From contig NZ_JAHUTS010000003.1 of NCBI RefSeq assembly GCF_019209835.1, positions 186,001 to 250,000 of the forward strand: DNA of 64,000 nucleotides, given 5' to 3'. The translations under genes and the position numbers were made by a program. This stretch comes from Enterovibrio paralichthyis (lineage in GTDB: Bacteria > Pseudomonadota > Gammaproteobacteria > Enterobacterales > Vibrionaceae). Below the pieces are notes generated by a model, which was not told the origin of the DNA, searched no databases, and worked only from the letters and a program-made list of their open reading frames with translations. Position 1 is the stretch's first letter, and the number at the start of each line of letters is the position of its first letter. Shown here piece after piece: positions 47,201 through 54,954 of the stretch.

Positions 47201-50200
47201 AAGGGTGACGTTGTAGAAAGCGGGTGGTGTCTCGGCGTCAGGGTCGGTGATCGCCAGCGTGCCTGTGACAGATTGGCTGGCGCTGTCTTCACTGATCTGT
47301 GCGGAAACATTCCCGGTGACGACAGGCTTGTCATCGCTGCCAGTTACCGTGATAACAATTTGCTGTTCGGTGCCATCGCTTGCCGTCAGGGTGATCACAT
47401 CCTGTGTGATTTCGCCTTCGGCGAGGCTGGCGGATTTGGCTTCATCCAACACATAAGTCCATGCGCCATCCGTCAGGGTCAGGGTACCGTAAGTGCTTTC
47501 GACGGAGGTGTTTTCAAAATAGGGTGAGTCATCGGTATCAACGTCGCTGATATTCAAGGTACCGGATACCGTCAGGTCGGACGGTGTGCCAACGTCCAGT
47601 TTCACGGAAGCGGCGTTGCCGTCTGCATCTACCAGGAAGTAACTGCCATCAGCAGTCTGGACGATAACCGGCGGTGTTTTGTCGTTTTCGATTCCAGGAA
47701 TATTGGTTTGCAGTACCAGTTTTCCATCCTGTGAAAGTGTGTACAAATCGACACCGCCGTCCGGATTCGGGGTAGCAAACACGGGTTCCCCATCAATATA
47801 TCCGGCGGTAGACATGTAAGCACCTGAGTCAGTCATCGCATCTGTCTGAACCAGTTCGCCGCTCTGGGTGAGTTCGAATACGGTGGTATTGCCATCTGTG
47901 TTTCCGGAGGCAATAGCATAGGTTCGGCCGTCTCCGGTCTGGTAGAAATTCACGGAAGCCCCACCGCCAATTTGAATAGCACTGCTGTCAACCGTGGTGA
48001 GGGCTGCGGTAATGTTGTCCACAACATACAGGGTGATGCCATCAGAACCTGCCGTCGCAAGGTAAGTCACCGTGCCGACTTTGATGATGTCGACACTGGA
48101 TACAACATCGTTGCTGGCGAACGTCATACCCGTTTCAGTAAGGGCACCTGTTTCGGCATCATAGCTAAGTATGTCGACCCGGTCCGTGTGAGGGCGGGTG
48201 ACAATCACATACTCAGTGCCATCATCCGCTTCAAACACCACGTTTTCACGCACTATCCCGCCACGGGTTTGGGACTGGGAATTGCCAAACTCTGACAAGC
48301 CGCCGACTAAAGAAAGGCTGCCATCGCTGCCAATGCCCCAGGTGGTGATGGAGCCGCTGTTCTGTGAGGTGAGGAACAGGGTGGTTTCACCATCAACGTC
48401 AGCGATATTTGACTGGGTGAGACCATTACCCAGCGCGGCAGGGGAAATGCCGGCTGCAATGAGGGCGGCCGTAATGTCTCCGCTGGATGTGCTTATGACG
48501 GTTCCGGCGCTGGAATCGTAGGTGAGGCGGTCCGTTTCGGTCAGAGTGCCATCATTTTCGACCCGCGAAATGATGGTCACGCCACTGTATCCGAAGCTGG
48601 TGGAGACCACATACGGCACGCCGTCAATGGTGGTGGTTGTGGTTGTCCAAGTGTTATTGCTGCCGTTGTCTACCGCGTCGCCATTCGCCGAGAGGCTGGC
48701 GCCCACATCGGGATTGATTGTGAACCCAGAAGCATTGACGCTGCCGGTTGTCACGCCACTAACCACCGCCGCGTTATCAATACCGGTGACAGAAACCGTC
48801 ACCGTATGTTGGGAACCGTCTGAGCCTGAGACAGTAAAGGTTTCCGTCTCTGACTGATCGCCGGGAATGGTGGCGGCCTTGCTCGGATCAACGGTATAAG
48901 TCCACTGGCCATTAACCAGGCTGAATGAGCCATATTCCCCTTCCTGGCTGCTGTCTACCAGCGTTGGTGGCGTTGCTGCATCCGGATCGGTAATGGTGAT
49001 ACTGCCGGAGACTGAACCTGAAGTGCCATCATCTGAAATCGTGGCGGTGAGATCGCCGGAGACATAGGCGGCATCATCACTGCCGGTGATCGAGATGGTA
49101 ATTTGCTGCTGGGTGTTGTCCGTTGCAGTCAGGGTGAAGACATCCTGCACCACTTCGCCATCTTTGAGTGGTGCCGCTTTGTCGGGATCCAGGGTGTATG
49201 TCCACTCGCCGTTGTCGAGCGTGAAGGTGCCATACGTGCCTTCAATCGTGGTATCGGCAAACGACGGTGTGTCGTTGGCGTCGGCGTCCGTGATTCCGAT
49301 GGAGCCAGTTGTTGTGACATCTTCGGCGATATTCAGGTAGCTGATGGCGCTGGTTTCAGTGTAGGAGCCCTCGACCAAAGTCAGCTCGGTGCCGGGGACA
49401 ATAGCTGGCCCGTCAATCTGTACCAGCACTGTCGTGGGTTCGTTTCCGCCGTCGTAATAGCTGTTGTTTTGGCTTTCACCAATACTCAGCACACCCATGG
49501 TGTAGGTGTTACCGTAGGCATCTGTGTAGTCAACGGTAGCCGTTACCGTGACTGGGTATTCGACCCCGTCAAGTTTGAGAGTCTGGGTGGTATCGCCTTG
49601 CGCAGCGTTGGTCAGAGCGCCGTCACTGTCAGTGATAGTGGCTGTAAAGCCGGCGCTGTTAAAGTGAAGGGAGTCAGGCTGGCTGCTGTTACCAAACGAC
49701 TCGCCATCGCTGTCTGCATCGTCACCCAGTACGTAGAGGTTGGGAACTGTCACAATTGGGCCGGTTGCCGTGCTCACGGTACCGGCAAAGTCGCCGGTAA
49801 CAACCGGTGCATCATCCGACCCTTCAATGGTGATAACGATTTGGTGATCAGTGCCCTCAGAGTCTGTCAGGGTGAAGGTTTCGGTGGTGCTTTCACCGGC
49901 ACCGAACGACTGAGCCGCCCCCGGAGTTAATGTATATGTCCACTCACCGTCCGTCAGGGTCAGCTTGCCGTATTGGCCATCCAGTTCTGTGTTGTCGATT
50001 GTGGTGACGTCGCCGCTGTCCGGATCTACCAATGAGACGGTGCCTGAAACACTGCTATCCACGCCTTCAACCAGGTTGCCGGTGGTATCGCCTGTGAGTG
50101 TCGCGGCATCTTCTGTGCCGGTGACACTGATCACCAGATCATGTTTGCCACCCATGGAATCGGTGATGGTAATGGTGTCGGTGACCGTCACCCCCGCATC

Positions 50201-53200
50201 CAACGATTCCGCCAGCTCAGGGTCGAGGGTGTAAGTCCAGTGACCATCCACCATGTTGAAGGTGCCGTATTGACCCTGCTGATTGGCGTCTGGCAGGGTT
50301 GGGTTGTCGTTGGCATCCGGATCGCTGATGGTTAGTGAACCGCCAGTGGTCAGTGAACCGGCTTCGTCAGTGACGCTGCCTGACGTATCACCGCTCAGTT
50401 CGGCGGCATCTTCGCTGCCGGTAATGGTGATAACGATGTCATGCACTGTGCCGTCAGACGCGGTAATGCTCATGGTGTCTGTGGTGGTTTGCCCTTCATC
50501 CAGGTATTGCGCAAGTTCAGGGTCGAGGGTGTAAGTCCAATTGCCATTCACCAGTTCCAGCGAACCGTACTGGCCTTCGAATGTCCCGCTTGGCAGGGTG
50601 GGGTTTTCCCCTTCATCGGCGTCGGTTAACCCCAATGTTCCTGATGTGGTGAGTACGCCCGATCCCTCAGTGACATTTCCTGTGGTATTGCCGGTCAGAA
50701 CCGGTTCCTGATCGGTGCCAGTGATGGTGATGGTAATGTCATGTTTCGAGCCGTCCGACGCCGTCACGGTAATCACGTCCGTGGTGGTTTCCCCATCCGG
50801 CAGTGAGACTACAGAATCCGGGTCTAGCGTGTAAGTCCACTCGCCGTCATCCAACACCAGGGTGCCGTATTGCCCGTCGATGGTGTCGTTGGAAAGTGTC
50901 GGCGTGTCAATGGTGTCAGGGTCAAACAGGTCAATGGTGCCTGAGGTGGTTAAGTTACCGCCGTCTGAGACTGAACCTATGGTGTCACCGCGCAGCACCG
51001 GCTCGTCGTTGGTGCCGGTCACGCTGATCACAATGCTTTGCTGGGTGCCGTCTGATGCGGTAAGAGTAATGACATCTGTGTCCAGCTCACCCGGATTGAG
51101 TGTGGAAGCAGCATCTTTGTCGAGGGTGTATGTCCATTCCCCGTCGGTCAGTTCCAGTACGCCGTATTTGCCTTCAATGCGGGTATTGTCAAATGCCGGG
51201 GTGTCATCGGCATCGACATCCGAGATAGACAGGGTGCCGGAAACGGCCTGGGCGACACCATCGGTGGTGTCTGTCAGGCTGCCGCCAAACTCGCCACTCA
51301 CGACGGGTAGATCGTCAGTCCCCTGAATGGTGATTTGGATATCCAGCGGCGTGCCGTCCTCTGCCAGCACTGTAATGGTTTCAGGCAGTGAATCCCCTGC
51401 ATCCAGCGCATCAAAGGTTGCGGTGTTGGCAGGGTCGGAGGTGTAGGTCCAGTTACCGGCACGATCGATTACAATTTCGCCATAGCTGCCATTGTAAGTG
51501 CCGGGCTGGAAGAAATATTCGCCGTAGTCAGCATCGCTCACTGTAGCACGGCCGCTGGTGGTCAGCACGCTGTCAGTTTCGTTGATGGTGACGGCGGTTT
51601 TACCGCCAAATACGGCGGCATCATTGGTGCCATCAATCGTGATGGTAAGGGTTTGCACTGTGCCATCTTCAGCGCGCACAGAGAGGGTATCGGTCAGCTG
51701 ATCCCCTTCACCCAAACGGTTTATTGCGCCTTTGGCGTCGTCAGAGCTGTATGTCCAGCTGCCGTCGGCATCAATGGTCAGCTCACCCCAGCGTCCAGTA
51801 ATGGTTTGCGGAGTGAAAGTGTTGTCATTGCCGTCCACGTCGGTAGATGTCAACTGACCTGACGTGCTCATGGTGCCATCTGCTTCCACAATGGTGCCGA
51901 TGATATCCCCGGCAATTTGCGCCGGGTCATTAGTGCCGATGATGGTCACCGTCAATTCAGTTTCAGTGCCGTCAACGGAGCGCACAGTAATGGTGTCAGT
52001 GATTTTCTCGCCTTCGCTCAGGGTGTCGAGCGCTGCGCTTTGCGCTGGGTCGGAAGTGAAAGTCCAGTTACCGGCGCGATCTATGGTGACCGAACCGTAG
52101 TCACCCATGTAGGTACCGGCCAACATAAAGGATTCGCCAGCATCTGGATCGACGATATTGATTGAGCCGGACACGCTGATCACATCGTTGGTTTCGTAGA
52201 CGTCACGGCTGGAAATGGCTGAGAACACAGGGGCGTCGTTAATACCCTCTATCGTCAGGACGATTTGCTGCTCCGTGCCGTCTTCCGCGCGCACGGTGAC
52301 CACTTCAGTCAGGGTTTCTCCTTCCGGCAGGCGCTGGATAGCGCCCGTGGGGTCGGTGGTGGTATATGTCCAATTGCCGTTTTCATCAATAGTCACTTCG
52401 CCACGCGGTGTGGTAATGGTTTCAGCGATGAACTTGTTGTCGTTGCCGTCCACATCGGTCGAGGTCAGGGTACCTGATGTCGACATGGTGCCACCGTTGT
52501 CTGTGATGGTCGCAGTGATGTCCCCACCAATAACCGCATCGTCGTTAGTGCCGTTAATGCTGATGGTAATCTGGGTTTCCGAGCCGTCAACGGAGTACAC
52601 AGTGATGGTGTCCGTCAGCTTCTCGCCATCAGTAAGGGATTGAATGGCATCGCGGCTGCTGTCGCTGGCGGTATAGCTCCAGTTCCCGGCTGCATCAATC
52701 ACCACTGAACCCCAGCTGCCTTCAAACGTTCCTGCTTGCATGAAGGATTCACCGTTGTCGGCGTCGACCACATTGATGGTGCCAATGGTTGACATGACGC
52801 CATCGCTTTCAGTGATCTCCCCGGTGCTGATGGCGGAAAATACCGCGTCGTCGTTGACACCCTGAAAGGTAATCTCAATCTGCTGCTCAGTACCGTCTGC
52901 AGCGCGAACTGTCACATATTCGGTCAGGGTCTCGCCTTCGCCCAGCGCCTTGATTGCGCCAGTCGGGTCGTTGGAAACGTAGCTCCAACTGCCATCTTCG
53001 TTGATGGTCAGTTCCCCGCGCAGGGTTGGAATCGTCTCTGCGATAAAGGTGTTGTCTTCACCGTCGACGTCCGCGGAGTTCAGTTGCCCGGAAGCTTGCA
53101 ACGCGCCGCTGTTATCGACGATGGTGGCGGAAATATCGCCGGATATCAGCGCCGGGTCGTTGGTGCCTTCGATATTCAGCACAATGTCATGAGTGCTGCC

Positions 53201-54571
53201 ATCTGATGCGGTAATGGTGATCACATCCGTGGCTTGCTCACCTTCAGCCAGTGGCGCAACTGCTTCTTTATCGACGGTGTAGGTCCAGTTGCCATCTTTG
53301 ACGACCAGGGTGCCGTATTCCCCTTTGTACGTGCAGTCATTGAGGGTGGTTTCGTTGTTGGAGTCCGGGTCGATAACGTTAATCGAACCGGATGCGGAAG
53401 CGGGAACCGTGCCAGTGCCGTCGGTAACAGTACCGGTTAAATCGCCCTCCAGCGTGGCATCATCGTCGGTGCGGGTAATCGGCAGGGTGACACTTTCCTC
53501 GACCGTGTTTTTGCCATCCGACACACTGACTGTCACGGTGATTTCACTTAGGTTGAGAATGTCATCGTCGATAGCAGCAGCGCCTGCTCCTGTCAGTACG
53601 ACCTGATCGCCTTCAATGCGGAAATATCCATTTGGGTCGTTAGTGATAGATACCGTCAGAGTATCGCCATCCCCGTCACTGGCTGAAATGGTCGCAACCG
53701 GACTGCCTTCGGAGACATTTTCATCCTCGGTCAGTGCTACCGGCGTCAGCGTTATCTCGGGAAGGTCTTCCACGGCAGCAACGTCTATATTCACGTTGCC
53801 GGAGAAAGAGGTCGCTCCATCGGTAATGTCGACGGTGAAGGAGATGTCCCCGTTGTAATTGGGTGGCGGGACAAGGGTAAACGAGCCGTCTCCATTGTCT
53901 TTTATCGAAACACCATCAACGTCAGAGCGAATGGCGGTGATGCGGATATTGTCGCTGTCGCCACCGGTGATGGCGCCAAGGATATCTTCACGGGAAAGAA
54001 TAATTTCCCCGTCTTCTTCTGCACTGATATCAAGGCCACTAAAGGTGGGTATGGTGTAGGGGTCATCCTGGGCGGTGCTGAACAGGCTGCCATAACGGGC
54101 GTAGCCCAGAGATTCGATTTGTGCTGAGGTTACCCCGGAATCAGTCAGGGCTGTGGTATCGAATCCGGCGGTGACCTGCTGCCCCTCGTAGGTGTTACCT
54201 TCAATGATCACCTGAGATTCAATGATCACCTGGGAAGTGAGAGCCGAGCTTGAGGCAGCTTCCCCGGCGGCTGTTTCTGTCCCTTCCTGCTGGGTAGGGT
54301 CATCACCCTCTTCAATGGCAGCGATGATATCGGCAACATCGGAAGGAAGATCCAGGCCGGAAAAACCCTCTTCCGTTAGTATTAGTGCTTCATCCAGCAC
54401 ATCAACTTGTTCTTGTTCTTCTGTCACTAGCCAGGCATTTTTTCCATTGGGTACAGACACCACATCGCCAGATTCAATGGCGGTGTTTGGTAACGCCGGC
54501 ACGACTTCGCCGTCTGGTTTCACTATAAATGCCTGTCCAACTACCTGACTCAGAACCAAGTTGATAGCCAT
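44204..54571 (-). CDS. Giant LapA-like adhesin (retention module, VCBS repeats, RTX, type I secretion signal)
   Basis: The product is 3455 residues from the ATG at 54571, with GGGAG upstream. The TTG at 54598 is not favoured. The N-terminal retention module (MAINLVLSQVVGQAFIVKPDG) is followed by T100-A-A-G103, the cleavage motif of the periplasmic protease LapG. About 19-20 VCBS/cadherin-like repeats of 90-100 residues follow, each ending like ITGTNDAPV. Between them lie two related inserts (about 1605-1750, 3010-3165), a propeller-like region (about 1950-2330) and a jelly-roll-like domain (about 2630-2805). RTX nonapeptides (about 3275-3340) and a VCA0849-type secretion signal close it. Such proteins are held in the outer membrane during type I secretion and released when c-di-GMP falls. 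The exporter and LapD/LapG are not in the window. Confidence 0.93.
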   Translation of the reverse strand: MAINLVLSQVVGQAFIVKPDGEVVPALPNTAIESGDVVSVPNGKNAWLVTEEQEQVDVLDEALILTEEGFSGLDLPSDVADIIAAIEEGDDPTQQEGTETAAGEAASSSALTSQVIIESQVIIEGNTYEGQQVTAGFDTTALTDSGVTSAQIESLGYARYGSLFSTAQDDPYTIPTFSGLDISAEEDGEIILSREDILGAITGGDSDNIRITAIRSDVDGVSIKDNGDGSFTLVPPPNYNGDISFTVDITDGATSFSGNVNIDVAAVEDLPEITLTPVALTEDENVSEGSPVATISASDGDGDTLTVSITNDPNGYFRIEGDQVVLTGAGAAAIDDDILNLSEITVTVSVSDGKNTVEESVTLPITRTDDDATLEGDLTGTVTDGTGTVPASASGSINVIDPDSNNETTLNDCTYKGEYGTLVVKDGNWTYTVDKEAVAPLAEGEQATDVITITASDGSTHDIVLNIEGTNDPALISGDISATIVDNSGALQASGQLNSADVDGEDNTFIAETIPTLRGELTINEDGSWSYVSNDPTGAIKALGEGETLTEYVTVRAADGTEQQIEITFQGVNDDAVFSAISTGEITESDGVMSTIGTINVVDADNGESFMQAGTFEGSWGSVVIDAAGNWSYTASDSSRDAIQSLTDGEKLTDTITVYSVDGSETQITISINGTNDDAVIGGDITATITDNGGTMSTSGTLTSTDVDGNDNKFIAETITTPRGEVTIDENGNWTYTTTDPTGAIQRLPEGETLTEVVTVRAEDGTEQQIVLTIEGINDAPVFSAISSRDVYETNDVISVSGSINIVDPDAGESFMLAGTYMGDYGSVTIDRAGNWTFTSDPAQSAALDTLSEGEKITDTITVRSVDGTETELTVTIIGTNDPAQIAGDIIGTIVEADGTMSTSGQLTSTDVDGNDNTFTPQTITGRWGELTIDADGSWTYSSDDAKGAINRLGEGDQLTDTLSVRAEDGTVQTLTITIDGTNDAAVFGGKTAVTINETDSVLTTSGRATVSDADYGEYFFQPGTYNGSYGEIVIDRAGNWTYTSDPANTATFDALDAGDSLPETITVLAEDGTPLDIQITIQGTDDLPVVSGEFGGSLTDTTDGVAQAVSGTLSISDVDADDTPAFDNTRIEGKYGVLELTDGEWTYTLDKDAASTLNPGELDTDVITLTASDGTQQSIVISVTGTNDEPVLRGDTIGSVSDGGNLTTSGTIDLFDPDTIDTPTLSNDTIDGQYGTLVLDDGEWTYTLDPDSVVSLPDGETTTDVITVTASDGSKHDITITITGTDQEPVLTGNTTGNVTEGSGVLTTSGTLGLTDADEGENPTLPSGTFEGQYGSLELVNGNWTYTLDPELAQYLDEGQTTTDTMSITASDGTVHDIVITITGSEDAAELSGDTSGSVTDEAGSLTTGGSLTISDPDANDNPTLPDANQQGQYGTFNMVDGHWTYTLDPELAESLDAGVTVTDTITITDSMGGKHDLVISVTGTEDAATLTGDTTGNLVEGVDSSVSGTVSLVDPDSGDVTTIDNTELDGQYGKLTLTDGEWTYTLTPGAAQSFGAGESTTETFTLTDSEGTDHQIVITIEGSDDAPVVTGDFAGTVSTATGPIVTVPNLYVLGDDADSDGESFGNSSQPDSLHFNSAGFTATITDSDGALTNAAQGDTTQTLKLDGVEYPVTVTATVDYTDAYGNTYTMGVLSIGESQNNSYYDGGNEPTTVLVQIDGPAIVPGTELTLVEGSYTETSAISYLNIAEDVTTTGSIGITDADANDTPSFADTTIEGTYGTFTLDNGEWTYTLDPDKAAPLKDGEVVQDVFTLTATDNTQQQITISITGSDDAAYVSGDLTATISDDGTSGSVSGSITITDPDAATPPTLVDSSQEGEYGSFSLVNGQWTYTVDPSKAATIPGDQSETETFTVSGSDGSQHTVTVSVTGIDNAAVVSGVTTGSVNASGFTINPDVGASLSANGDAVDNGSNNTWTTTTTTIDGVPYVVSTSFGYSGVTIISRVENDGTLTETDRLTYDSSAGTVISTSSGDITAALIAAGISPAALGNGLTQSNIADVDGETTLFLTSQNSGSITTWGIGSDGSLSLVGGLSEFGNSQSQTRGGIVRENVVFEADDGTEYVIVTRPHTDRVDILSYDAETGALTETGMTFASNDVVSSVDIIKVGTVTYLATAGSDGITLYVVDNITAALTTVDSSAIQIGGGASVNFYQTGDGRTYAIASGNTDGNTTVFELTQSGELVQTDAMTDSGAYMSTAGYIDGEPVFATPNPDGGVDLYTLSQDGKLVLQTNIPGIENDKTPPVIVQTADGSYFLVDADGNAASVKLDVGTPSDLTVSGTLNISDVDTDDSPYFENTSVESTYGTLTLTDGAWTYVLDEAKSASLAEGEITQDVITLTASDGTEQQIVITVTGSDDKPVVTGNVSAQISEDSASQSVTGTLAITDPDAETPPAFYNVTLGGSYGTLVLVDGVWTYTLNANAQTLTDGEQQQEVFTLTATDGTVQEIVITVTGENDASVITGTFSGSVTEGNAGDVVSTSGSLSVSDADGEAVSFEEGTQVGNYGTFTLINGEWTYTLDHNKAESLNEGQQVTDTFTVKATDGTTQAVSISVTGTEDAAIVTGDFSGTLDTTPRELGENLLTNGGFEDWGDDLGAKWTTLTNSQLSGWYSPDDSRVEFQQGTMDGAPTNSNTNTVLELDGYANTTVQQDLNVSQFTANGDHLFALSFDFASRLENTSDFEVSVLDKNGNTLFSKFFNNDQPNDHYVNFAADVLIPSGTDEITVSFSGKGDSDSYGALIDNVSLAPVVNESFGTVSGSISISDADANDTPYFHNATLKGEFGTLVLTNGHWEYTFDTDKTQLIDEETLETFVVTDSEGGKHEIVIALQGTDDAPLVTGVFTGAVTEGNFGDEIKVSGTISITDPDADDTPEFLDTQVNGTYGTLTLENGVWTYELDSVKAEPLSSNDCVQDVITLTATDGTVKDITISITGTNDEPFIVGTNSATLVAPDEITKDYVDIANVFWLNDGYSFSSGDMQYIGNHPPEIDFHKSATVARIYDTDSIMDGDGTDAMGTNEYVYDTTQKVEVNGVLYNVNFDYTIDYKDASGNVYTFAVVDIDYDNDRWHNADHNEQGNFLIQMSGPTITAGTKLAFVDGSLVRDGSLNYQDIAAETATFQAHGALSIVDLDANDSPSFANTTVNGQYGTLVLDNGNWTYTLDPRSTPTLGDNDSVSEVITLTADNGYQTQVNVTIGGSDTAIAEASLSGVSSVLSDVIALDDVTFAGTDSNDRIGGSISDDVLVGGGGNDIIHGHLGNDIIDGGLGDDLIIGGEGNDLLAGGSGSDTFAFLRGDEGTTEDPAVDHIVDFDTNQDTINLSDLMGSDPAETLESYLSLIDDGNGHAVLNISTQGDGNVDQQVVFDNMSLDDMASAYAVDTSGMTTEQISTSVIDAMILQNRMIVD

Positions 54572-54588
54572 AATCATCTCCCGGTTTG

Positions 54589-54610
54589 AATGACTCAAAT
54601 TGGAGTCATT
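54589..54610 (-). promoter_or_regulatory. Inverted repeat just upstream of the adhesin start
   Basis: AATGACTC / GAGTCATT arms with a 6-base loop, 17 bases ahead of the ATG and abutting the ribosome site. A similar element precedes the second RTX gene (59677-59694). Confidence 0.4.
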
Positions 54611-54801
54611 TGTTTACTATTCGCTCAGCTTGTTAAACGTAGTACAGAAAATTCTCGGCTGATAAATCGTCAGGGCGGAAAGACAAACTTTTGATAGTAA
54701 AGTGTTTCATTGTTGAGACGAGCGGGGTTCTATGTGCGCTGCAGGGGGAGGAGAGAAAGTGACTTGCCGAGAAAAAAGTCTTTGCTGTTTAAGTGCCTAA
54801 A

Positions 54802-54817
54802 TGTGATTTATATCATG
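54802..54817. promoter_or_regulatory. CRP-like binding site
   Basis: TGTGA-TTTATA-TCATG resembles the CRP consensus TGTGA-N6-TCACA (left half perfect, right half three of five). It could serve either of the divergent genes. Confidence 0.4.
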
Positions 54818-54954
54818 TGGAATTGGCAGTCGGATTAAATTGCCACTAGTTTTAAGAGACGAAGTTGCGTTTTAAATACGAGACGTTACGGCGCCAATTA
54901 CTGTCAAATAAATCGACAGTTGGATGTCACCAACAGTGTCATAAGGAAGGCCCA

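Larger units (their letters stand above)
54572..54954. other. Divergent promoter region between adhesin and triple-receiver gene
   Basis: About 380 bases without a convincing gene. It contains an inverted repeat next to the adhesin start (54589-54610) and a CRP-like palindrome (54802-54817) nearer the plus-strand gene. Confidence 0.5.

Noticed and set aside
49103..49930. 275-codon plus-strand frame under the giant adhesin
   Set aside because: Repeated pieces mirror the VCBS repeats on the other strand. Several similar frames recur along the gene as expected of a shadow.
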